A stretch of DNA of 64,000 nucleotides. It comes from Saururus chinensis. Its lineage: Eukaryota; Streptophyta; Magnoliopsida; Piperales; Saururaceae. The stretch is from assembly GCA_035235625.1 (NCBI GenBank), contig CP141147.1:15737001-15801000 (forward strand). Reading direction: 5' to 3'. This document shows, one piece after another, positions 12,011-24,200 of this stretch; the first letter of the stretch is position 1, and every line of letters starts with the position of its first letter. The translations under genes were made by a program, and so were the position numbers. The notes beneath the pieces are model-generated. The model saw only the letters and a program-made list of their open reading frames with translations, had not been told where the DNA came from and searched no databases.

Positions 12011-12235
12011 CTAGCTCTTGCACTTAGCTGAGCATAACATGTCATAAATAACTTGAGCTGTAGGTCGGTCAGCGGGATTTGCTTTGGTACACTTGTGAAA
12101 TAAATCGACCAAAAATTTCATAATTTTAATGTCTGCTTCAGAAAGAGAGAGTACTAAATCTGATCCAGTCATTGCCGTCTCATCAGAAAAACACAGTGCC
12201 TCCAGTTCAGGTGTAAGGGAAGGACGCTGACTTGT
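12011..12235 (-). CDS. Kinase gene exon 11, terminal (1037-1110)
   Basis: 225 nt including the TAG stop. Acceptor GATTTGCAG|ACAAGT. Encodes the end of the C-lobe (MKFLVDLFHKCTKANPADRP, with the conserved Arg-Pro) and finishes MLCSAKCKS. The ORF upstream of the acceptor is intron. Confidence 0.94.
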   Translation of the reverse strand, partial: TSQRPSLTPELEALCFSDETAMTGSDLVLSLSEADIKIMKFLVDLFHKCTKANPADRPTAQVIYDMLCSAKCKS

Positions 12236-15200
12236 CTGCAAATCAAGAACTGTCATCAGGACAACTGACTTCAAATAGTTCAAGCAAAAAAATAAATGAA
12301 CAAGTAAATTGTGATTTAGTGGATAATTGTCAATAAACAACTGAATCATCTTGATCAGTATTGAGCAGAAAAAACATAAGATCACTCTCTGCCCTCAAAT
12401 AACTTAGCTATAAAGGTGACCATCAAATTCCATTTTAGGTATTTTCTTTAAAATAACAATAGGGAACATTAGTGGGGACTTCTGATAAACATTAAACGGA
12501 ACACCATGTATTAAAAGACATTAGGAGAGAGGTCATTTAATAACAGGGTCAAAAGGCATTGAGGAAGCGTGACATATACAGCATTCGTCCAAGCCTCAAT
12601 GGGTTCTAGTTGACGCTTTCAAAATCTTTGTGTAGTTCCCTCATAACTGCCACATGGGGTATGTAATCAAGTAATGATATTCATGAAGTTATAAGTCTAT
12701 TGGTTTTTTAAACAGCCAATTGCGTTCCTTCCACAAGAGTGCTTCCTCCTAATCATTCCACTATTTTGAATTCAGGTGTACACCAACAAGCGCACTACCC
12801 TTTAATTTCTCTTTATGCAATTTAGAGTAAGAAATAATTATAAGCATACCTGAAGAAGATGGTTAATTTCAGCAGATGGCAGGTTTGCATAAGGAACCTG
12901 CAACGTCAACAACTCCAGGAGCAGGCACCCATACGACCAAACATCTACTTCCTGTATTATAAAATTAGGAAGACTCAGCAGGACCACTCAATAAATCCTA
13001 TCACAACCAGTTGCATAATACATAGCAGACTAGAATCCATGAAATCTAAAAAGCAAGACCACAAATTTCATTACAAATATGTAAAATCAAAAAATTGCAC
13101 TGAAAGATGGTTGTTTCAGGTCACCCAAATGCTAGCTTTCTCCTACATGCAAGTATAGGAAATTTCCTCTTTATCCAAGATTTCAAGGAAATTTCTCCAA
13201 TGTCACTTTTTTCAATGCAACTGAGATGGCAAATCAAAATTAGAAATATGCCTAGTAAGCACAATTATCAAAGATGACCGCCTAGGTGAGTTTTCATTAA
13301 AATATTACATAGCAATGGCATAGGCAATCATTTTTTGCCATAATCTCTATTGGTATTTTTAAAACCCGGTTCTCTTGACATTGGCCATAATCCTGCTGAC
13401 CTCAGGATAATATTAACATCTCCTATTATTACATGCTCTAGGCTGAGAGTTATTACAGATAACATTATAACACTTCTTTTTGAAACATGATCTAGGCTGT
13501 GATTGCCTTGGCATCCTAAAGACGTAGGGCAGTCAACAGGTAGGGGTAGGAATAGGGGTCGGGTAAGGCTTTACCTGCATCCATACCAACTTCCCAAAAT
13601 TTTACCCAAACCTGCCCCTTACCCATCAGGTAAATGGGCAGGTAATAGGTAAATGACCAACCAAACAACCTGAGCTAGAAACAATTGTACAATTCAAAAT
13701 TGATGATTGCTCATGAACCTTCATACAAAGTAAGCAAGGAAAATATAATACGCGATAACAAAAGGACAGCTGCTTACTAAAATCTAACACTGGAACTTAT
13801 TGCTGGATTTACCTTGCAGACTATACTTATGGAAGAGCCAAAGCTCACAAGAGGATCTGCCAGCCAACATCCAATGTTTGCAAAAACAACCATTATTAAT
13901 TATGGCAAAACCTACATTCCTTAATCCTTAGAAACCATACTATTTGCCTTCCTTTTCTTAAGAAAGATCATGTATTTACACTATTTTTATTGCTTGTCCT
14001 AAAACAAATAAACCATCATAAACTCAAACCTTGCGCAACAGAATCCAACCCTGAACCCGCAAGCAGAACTTGCGAGATCTAAATTGGCGCAGGCAACCAA
14101 CTGCAGGGAGGCACGGCAGCGGAAGTGGTCTAGAGAGAAGGGGGAAACCGGAGGTCAAGGGAAGCCAGGAGCTTGGGCAGGAACCCCAAGCACAACTAGG
14201 GTACACCTACAAAGGAGAAGCTTGTAGAGATGCAGATAGGACAAAGCATCAGAGATGGCCAGCTTTGGCACTCGCCCCAAGAAGGTGAGCGGCCAATGAA
14301 AAATTAGGGTGGGTTATTGGGTGGTTAGATAAGTAAACAAGAATAGAATGGGTATACCATATGAACTTGGTAACAGGTAACAAAGGGGGTACCCCATACC
14401 CTACCCGGTTAATAAATGGGCAGGTAAAATTACCCACATTTTTTAACCATCACCCAATGCTAATAGGCATAAAACGCTACATTGTTCGTGGTTCCAAATT
14501 CGTTTCCACAACCTTACATGCCTAATCGAAATCACCAGCAATAAAAATCTACTTCTTAGCAGCTACTTAAATAAGGATATATTGGTGAATGGAATCAAGA
14601 TTCTCCCATATATGCTTATCAAAACTTCCCCTCCAGACAGCCAGTGATGCAGACACTAATGATGGGTTTCATGTTTATAGAATAAGTCACAAGGCTTATT
14701 AATACTTAGTTCCTTTATTTTCATTAGTGTTATTTTAGTCTTTTTCAAGGCTTATTAGTACTTAGTTCCTCTATTTTCATTAGAGTCATTTTAGTCTTTT
14801 CTTTATCTTTAGGCTTTCCTATATAAAGCTAGACTTTTGTCATGAACCAGTTTTTGGTATTGAATAAGAAACATTTCTCTGGAACTCCTCCCATAGCTTG
14901 AGCTCGGGCTCCCCTTTACCTGGCTTCGGTCCCACCTTCTTGTTACGTGTTTGGCTACACGAATTCAGCGTCTCGCCTAAGAAACAAAGGGTTGTGAGAG
15001 CTTTCGCATCAATTGGTATCAAGCCTAAGAAAAGGTCCTATGCAGAATCCAGCTCCATAGGAAAAATTCACAGACGAGTAATTTTAGACAGACAAACAGG
15101 ATGCATGGGGAAATTCCCTTATCATTATCCCAAGAATTCCTATTAAATTGAATGGAAATATATTTAAAAAGAATCAAAATTAGCAACCATTCCAAATTCA

Positions 15201-18200
15201 AAATTGACATATTAAGACTAGCCAGAACTGATAAACCTTACAAATCTCCACACAGATTAATTCTTAACATTTCATATAGGAATAATATTATATATTTTTT
15301 TTCACGTCCGCAGTCAAGGAACAGCTTTCAATTATCTCAATTTAAATACCAAATAAATAAATTCAATAAATAGGAAGTAGATAACCAAATAAAATGCAAA
15401 AATGAGAATAGAATTAAACCCCACCAAGAAGGCATTAAAACAAAGACTGGTTTGAAAGGAACCATATAGCTAATCATCATGCAGAGTATATCTAGGAAAT
15501 GAAGTGGCTTTGTACACAAATTTACTAGACAGATTAACTTACCAACCCATATCGGTTATGTGTGTGCATAGCACGCAGCACCTCAGGAGCCATCCAGCGA
15601 GGTGTTCCAACACAAACATCGGGCGGAGCTACACCATGGTGCCCAATACAACATGAGTGTGAAAAGGACTGAAGAGGAACAGCCCGGTCAAAATCACAAA
15701 GCTTGACAACAGGAGTCCCATCAGGTTTTTGGCTATCTAGATCAATTAACACATTCTCAGACTTTATATCGCGATGAATTACATGCTTAGCATGCACTTC
15801 AACCAATGCACTGGCAACATCCCTGGCAATCGACAAGGCCAGCTGAATAGGTACATGCTTATCACCTTCTTTTGCTAATTTTTCCAAGTAACGCTGAAAA
15901 CCATTAAGAGAAATCTGATGTTACAAAAATGAATACCCATTGCCAAGACAGTAATTATTTGTGATGTCAGCATACCTTCAGAGAACCACCTTTCACATAT
16001 TCCATCATAATTTTAAACTGCAACAACCTATGTCTTTTATTGGCATCAGTGGAAGGGACCCACTTAGACAACAGTTGATGTCCATAAATTTCAACAATAC
16101 AGTGGTGTTTCCTCAAAGCCCCTAATATCCTAACCTCTCCCAAACAAGAATGCTCAAATTTCTTTATTTCTTCTTCTGATGCCCCTTCTGCTTCAAAGGT
16201 CCTCACCTGCAGCACAGTAAAAGAATAAAAAATAGTTAAAAGGAATTTGTAAAATACGCATATAAAAAATTCTTCCGTAACATTCAAAAAAAATCTTCCT
16301 TAATATTAAAAAAATTCCAAAACTTGGCTTGCAATTTAGCAAAGGTCGCAGTTTATTCCATGTCCACATATTTTAGCTTAAAAGCTACCATGTCTTCTTC
16401 AGAAACAAAGAATAAATTACAGAAATGAAAATGGGTACACTTCATAGGAAGTTACAAGGTGTACGCTGAAAACTGCATACCTTCCTTAAATGCAAAGGGT
16501 AAAAAGAAACAAAAATGTATCATGGTTAAAGTAAAGCTGCACTCAACTAGAAATAATTGGGCTCCCCTCCAGTAAAAATAATAAGCATATATGCCTAGAA
16601 AATGTTGATTAGCTTAAGCATATTATTGCACTATAATCACAATCATGTAACATTTTTTCCCAACAATTTGAAATCAGCAACATGATTCTTGAACCTCTAC
16701 TCTCGCTTGTTTTGCTCAAAATCTTTTGTGCGGGATTATTCTGGTACTATATACTTGAAAATTTTCCCTTCTTTAATAATATACAATTAATTTAAACACT
16801 CAAGGAACAAAAAACTGCAAGGCTCATAAAGAAACACATACAATACATACATAACACTTAATGTGGAAATGTTCTCAACTCAAGCCAGCCATAATCCAAA
16901 CCATAGTTTTCAATCTCAAGGAGGTCTTCCCTCCTCGGTAAGGGTCCAAGAAATACAACATGGAAGTAGTCTCAATTTGAAACAATTTCCCTATCTTAGC
17001 GAGATATTGGCAAAAGAATCATCTGCCAATGTGTTAAATTTCCGGATCTAGGACAGATCTCAATATATCTTGCCAAATCTCACTTCTGTTGAACAAAAAA
17101 AAAAGAATTACTAAAATTTGTATGCTTTTACCAAGCTTTTCACATGAATAATTCCTGTTGTAGTACATGGTTTTTTTTTAAATGTTATTCCCTATTAAAA
17201 ACTTTTCATATGCATATCGTCTCGATAAATCTCACCCTATTAGTGTAACTAGTAAAAGTGCATGTGCAAATGCACATGCTAACACCGTAGGGCAATATTT
17301 AATTAATTTACAAAATTTCTGAAATCATGTGACCATGAACAAAGTCGATTTAGTTAAATTACAAAAAAATTATATTACATACTTCCAATGCAATCTTATG
17401 AATGTTCAGTACAAATGTGGAACTAATTGGAAGATGGTAAATATTTTTGTCACTCTAAACCAATTGACACTAATTCCTTGGCAAAATACATAATGGCTAC
17501 ATGAAGTGTCATTATGCTAGTATGTTTAGGACCAAAACGAAACTCATTAGAAGAAGGTAAATTTTTATTACTCTAAATTTAAATGTTTTAAAATAAATCA
17601 ATATTGTCCAATGCAAAATATATATCATCTAATTGTTGGTATAAAAAAATGTATTGTCTTAATTGTTTGTTAAAAAAGGTACATATGTTTTACCCCAATA
17701 ATTATTCATAGTCAACTATAGTCTTAGGATAAGAATTTGGAAATGGTGGCTTGCTTTCATGTGCACTAGCAAAATTGACACCTTTTCTGTTCTCACACTT
17801 AAAAAAAAAGGATCATAGATGACCAAGACAGGGCGGAGTGAGGATACCCTAAAAACACCATCCTTGTATTGGAGGGTATTCACAATTGTAGAACGCAAAT
17901 AGTGGGAGGATGGGTGGCCGGTGGCATTTGAAATGAAGCACCAATTATTGTGCAGGCTAGCTTTCTTATGCCAGCTGTTGTTGCCACATTTTTCGGTGCC
18001 CACAACAATAATGAAGTGGATCAGAAAAAACAAATATTGATGCACACAAGGCTTTTTATTATCTTAATATCACATCTCAAAAAATTGTCAATAGTGTTAA
18101 GAGACCTCTAAAAGCTAACCTAAATATCTAACTCCAGCACTTTCAGTCCTGGCTTTTCTTACTCCTAGGCCAGAATAAGCTACTCATGTACGATCACCAG

Positions 18201-21200
18201 CAGGTTTTCTATTTTATCACATATCATAGCAAATGTTTATCCATAAGAGTCCACTAGGAAGTAAATAAGGAGCATACCAGGTCACTTATCCTATTAAGGG
18301 GTTATTTGTGTATTAAATTTTTTAGAAACAAAAATAGAAATGAAAGCAAAATTTTCCAATAATTCACCACTGAATCATAATTACATTTAGTAATGAAAGT
18401 GTTTAGAATAAGTTCGAATGTCTCATCAAACCCATTTTTAAAACTTTAAACTAATATAACTCTCTCACGAACTCAAATATGCACATTATTTGTACTATTG
18501 CGCTCCTAAATTCGAGCCCTATCAAACAAGATTAAGGCTACAAGGGTAGGCAATTTTAAACTTTTAAAGTGGCCCCACCTACACAATATCTTCTCGAGGC
18601 TCAAATCGATATGAGAGGTAATCGTTGAAATATAACAAAATCTATAATTCCAAAACGGGAACTAAGAATCAAAATCTATAATTCCAAAACGGGAACGAAG
18701 AATCAAAATCAACAGAATCACATCACAAGGTGATTTGGTTATTCCAGCCGATTCCGGTTTAAAACGGCTTGGAATCAACTTTTGGGCGAAATTTTTAATT
18801 CTGACCACCTTCTGCACACAAACATGATTCCGATAATTCGGACCAGAATTATAGCAGAATCAATGGAAATTCAACATCTAAACAGCCCCCGAGTGTTTAT
18901 TCATGGAGTCTATTAGCAGAAGAAAATAAATATGAAATGTATTGTCACATATCCTAGCAAGTGTTATCCATGGCCTATTAGTGGAAGGAAATAAGAAATA
19001 TTGAATTTACAGGTTTAATAGCAGGCCCAAAGTATGTGTTAGAAGTAATCTAGGAATTCTATGACAAAAAAATTTCGCCCCCCTTTTCACTTAAAAAATA
19101 GTATAGATGTAACCTAATAAATGTGATATATTGATGTTTGGGTTGTATTAAAAATTATCTTAATCTCTTCATTTAGCACTTTTTTTAAGATGCAAGTGTT
19201 TATTGGTGGAGTCTATTGGTGGAAGGAAATAAGAAGTATTGAATTTACAGGCTTAAGAGCAGATCCAAAGTATGTGTTAGAGGTAATCTAGGAATTCTAT
19301 AAATAAATAAAAAACCCGCCCCTCTTTTAACTTTAAAAATAGTATAGATGTAACCTAATAAATGTGATATATTGATATGTTTGGGATGTATTACAAACCA
19401 TCTTGAATCCCTTCATTTAGCATATTTTTTTAAGAAGTTTAGAATGTTATTTAGCATAGTTAGTACTTTTTTATGATAGTATTAGTGTTTATAAGTTTTA
19501 ATATTACATACACATCAATTTTGTGTCTGAGATCAAAATTTCCTCACCATCAAGATCATTTTCCCAATCTCTTCAAGTCCTCTCTGAAACCTCTCCGATA
19601 TCTCTTATTTGCAGACAACCGAGACCAATAGTGCAAACCTTGGACCAAGCCCACCAAGTCTAGAAATTTTAAACAAGCCTCAATATCTAACCCTATGTCC
19701 TGATAATGATTGAGACTCAGTGTCCAAGTTGCTTTTTCATAAGCCCCTTAACATCCCTATTAAGAAGCATATACAAAGTGCTAATACAAACCCAGAAACA
19801 GGATTGATAGCCATTTCATACTGTCATAGTGCTGCATGCTAACCTCCCTTTTAAGTTCATTTTTTGGAACCTCAATCATCCTTTCCCTTTTACAGATCAA
19901 AAAAAAAATTCCATTACTAGGGTATAAGCAATTGGCCTACTAAGTTGTTTCATTCAACTATCCAAATTGCACAAAGCAGTCAATTTTTTGCAACCAAACA
20001 TTGAACAACTGAAGCATAAGAACCAAGAGTTTATGCTCTAATCGCAAACCTATAGTAGCAAATGCAAGTGTAGGGCAAGCATTTGATAAAATTTACATAA
20101 AATGGATGTCAGCAGTATAACATTCGACAACATTTTGGAATGAATTTCATTCAAAACAGTAAGGTCAATCCAATCTGTGTTCTTTAAGAAATCAAAGGAA
20201 CATTAGGATCGCCAAAGACCAGGCGCCAGGTTGTCATGGAGTTTTGTTCAAGAGATTGTATGTCAAAAATTCGTTTATTACGCAAAGTCAGCAATATATA
20301 AGTCCTTAAAAAAAAGGCTCACCAAACTTATATTAGACCTCTACATCATCCAAGTTTCATAACAGCAATTGCTTTATCAATTATGGGTGTTAATAGTAGC
20401 TCATAAAAAACTATCCCTTAAATTGTTAATTGAAAACAAATCTACAAGAAGGAAATATCTTCTCACCTTCGCAGCAGCCACCAAGTTGCCAAACTTGCAC
20501 TGCATGACTACACTTGATGTTGTTTTCTCAGCCTCATGTTCTGGTGAAAGAGAAGGAAACGGGCACTCCGACGAGATAAAAATGTCAGACGTGACAGGAG
20601 CATGAATCCGTGTGAGCGGAACATACCTGGTTACAGTATAAAAGTACTTATCAATGTAAGATCAATAATTAAACATTTTCCATAAGAAACCTAATCACGT
20701 AAAATATGTTATAAAAAACTTTCTTGTGTACTTAAGACATAAATTTGTTGCTTCCATAACAAACTGGAAAGTACGTTGGCAAGCAGCCTATTTAGAAAAT
20801 TCTCTCAACTCAAAAGTTGATACATCTGCAAATTAACTTTTTCCTATTGCACATGTATAATCTATTATAAACATAGATATTCCAGGTATTATTAAAGGAA
20901 GTTCTAATAAATATGTGCATAAAAGAGTAAGAAAAAAAACTCGGAGATCCTTCAGATCTCTCAATCCGAGATCCTTTCCATGAGATCTCAAAAGATGAAC
21001 AGCATGATCACGAATTAAAAGAAATATAGTGTACATATAGTTGCTATAACATCTATACGACAAACTTAAACTTGCAAGTTCAAGGACAGCAAGATATATG
21101 AATAAGCTTTTGGATGCTAGCTCAGGGTTTTAATGGTACTTATAAATTGACATGATAATTGGATTAATAACAGGATATGAGACATCCTCTCAATTTTATA

Positions 21201-24200
21201 ATCCGGATAATCTTAAAGTTTTCAACAATAAATTATACCAAATTATTCATTCAGGCATGTATGCAAGAATTCATACGTCCTAAATATATCGACAGCTTGT
21301 ATCAAATTATTAACTGGGAAAGCAGCAACTCGAGCAACACTTCATGTCTTCAAAGAAGATGAGGGCAATTTATTTTAAAAAAAATGAAGCACCTCACCGG
21401 AAAAAATATTCTGGATTGGTCTCTTCTCTTATATCAGTTGGGTAGCATGCATCAACAACCATGCGGACCCATGAGTCACCTTTCTGAACAAGAATTGCAT
21501 TCCACGCATGTGGCATGAAATCCAAATAACCTCTTACTAGCTCACATGGAATTGGAGGAATTGCCCTGTCACATAAATACTACAAAAGAGTAAAAATTCT
21601 GTTAGATATCAATACACAAAAGAGCAGCCTCAACAAACATGAAGCCTGAGGTCCAGCAAATGGAAACTTACCTTCATAAGCAAGGCCCTGTGTCTGCATA
21701 CACCAAATCGCAGAGACCCTATTGGAACAATATTTGACTTCCGTCTTCTTTTAATAAACCGCAAAGATTTCTCACACAGATCAATAAAATTAAAATCATC
21801 CATAACACCGTAGTGAACCTGTCTGGAAGAAGCTTTGTTGTCATCATTATCATTTCCACTCGAGCAAGTACAAACAAAGGGCTGCTCATAATTTGATCCA
21901 GAAACAGCTTTTCGCGCCCTCACAACTGCAAAGCTTCTATCACTGCCTCCAAAACAATCTGAAACAAATAAAGCCAATACCGACGCTCGTTGCAAATTGT
22001 CTACAAAAGATTCTTTGCTTTCTTTAGTTGAACTATGTGACCATCTAAGACTGGAGAGCAGTACTTGAGCAGCCAAGACAATGGCATCCAACTCTTCATC
22101 CTCTTTCCTGAACAAACAACAGTACTCTGAATCTCAAACTAATTCAAATAACCACCAAAAACAAAAAGAAAACATTAACACACAAAGGAACCACAACAGA
22201 TTCCACAGAAACAGAAGTCGAACAAAGAAAACCAAAATGCAAATATTATAGCAATGCAAAGTCATTGGTGAAAAAGGATTGTAGCTAAAGGAATATCGGT
22301 GAAAAAAGGCTTTTCCATATCACTGTCCAAAGTCATGTCATATAAAAGCAAAGGCAACCACACATCACATAAAAGAGCATAATGAAGAAGGCATATGTGT
22401 ACAAACCCTTAAGTAATGCCTATTAAACATGCACAGTAGACAATTGACAAATATTTTTGTTTACGGATTGAAGAGGCAGACCTGTCTACAAGAATTACTT
22501 CACGTGAGTCAAAGGACAAGCTTTCTTCATAATTATGTAGTGTCATGAAAGGACGATCACGCCCAGCATCATAGAACCCATCAGGCATGCGATCATTAAT
22601 GCCACAGAATGATTCCCTGTTGTATTTGCCAGATAACAACAGGCTATCATCAACCGGCTTAAGGCATTTTCTGGGCTTAGGATTATCAAGAACCCTATCT
22701 GAATGCCTTTTTGGTTTTTGATATTTATTAAAAGATGATTCAGCCAAAGAAATAACCAGATGTTGCCCTTCATGCTCATCAGAAACACTTCTCAAAGATC
22801 CAGAGTTTTCCTCATCACCCTCCTGACCATACTTATTATACAGCACTAAATTCGAAGTTATGCTTGAGCAATCATCCCTCTTGCCACTACCAATAATGCA
22901 ACTTTGGCCGTCCAGAAGAACAGACGAAGTTTTCAAATCATTTTTACCAGAAATTTCTGGTGCATCAACATCTTCTTTTTCAACTATGGACTGTCTGCTA
23001 CTTTCTCCGGTCATACTTATATTTATTGCTTTACTGCGATTTTCAGTGTTTAACTTTCTACTACTGTTCAACCGTTCCTGCCGAGCTCTTCTTTGCAAAA
23101 GATCACGCCGCTTCCAGCCTTTTCTTAATCTTCTAGCTGATGGATATCTAGTACTACTCGATGAAGCCTCTGATATTGTTGAAGAAATACCACTGAAACC
23201 TACAATTAAAACAAACTATTGAAAAAATGATTCTAAAATTTCACCACCAAAAGACAATAATAAAGATAGAAACCCAAAACCATAAACAGCTTTAAGATTC
23301 TCACCTTCACAAGTACTACCTTCAACATCAGGAATAGGCACGTCTACATCTACCTCAACCAGAGGCATATTGAGTTCATTGGAGGAAACTGCTTCCTTTC
23401 TATTTCCTTCCATATTGCAGCAGATCCATGAAGGAACTTGAAAACAACTGAGCTTATTATACTGAACAGAGAATATAAACACGGTATACATGTTAGTTTC
23501 AAATCAGACATAGACGTGTCCATAATTTATACAAAATAGTGAACAAAATCGCAAAATCTTAATAAAGATAACACAATTAAATGTGAGTAGAAAATAAGAT
23601 GACTCAAAAAGAAAATTCAAGAAAACATCATACGCTTTCCCTTTACCTGAAGATTCAAGTTTTGGAGTACACGCATAGAAGAAAGATCAAGAGATTGTAA
23701 TGATGTCAATCTGTTGTTTGATAGATCCAAATTTTCCAGCATTTCCAGAGCAGAAAGAGCAGACGGCAGATCTATGAGTTTATTATTAGTCACTTTCAAT
23801 GATCTAAGAGCATTCAACGAAGCTATATCATCTGGAAGACACTTTAATTTATTAAATGAAAGGTCCAGATCCTCCAATTTCTTAAGGCAGCCTATCTCCG
23901 GAGGAAGAAACCTGCAGATACACAAAATTTAAGTAATACCTTAAAACCACATAACTAAAGCAATTAAAAATGTCAAAGGTGTTTTTGAGATGTGCTGTTT
24001 GTCCAGTTAGTTGACCTTTTTTGTCCTCTGAAGTAGCTTAGTCATTTAAACATAATGAGAAAGAGCCTGAGAAATGATAAAAAATTTGAAGTGCATTGTG
24101 AACAGGTGGGTTTACAAGATAAGGAAGGCAGTAGGCAGTGGATGGTGGGCGGAGGTCAGGTAAATTTGGAAGAATGTAAGAGGAAGAAGAGGGAAAGAAG

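Larger units (their letters stand above)
16207..20466 (-). other. Intron 7 of the kinase gene (4260 bp)
   Basis: Separates the ATP-binding lysine exon from the helix C exon. It hosts a Helitron-like end, a TIR element and a local tandem duplication, listed separately. The rest (16.2-17.2 kb and 19.5-20.4 kb) is AT-rich with no motif. A 109-codon minus ORF at 17716-18045 has no recognisable domain. Confidence 0.85.

Noticed and set aside
17716..18045. 109-codon minus ORF in intron 7
   Set aside because: No recognisable domain, no matching splice sites, and it would disrupt the in-phase junction of exons 7 and 8.
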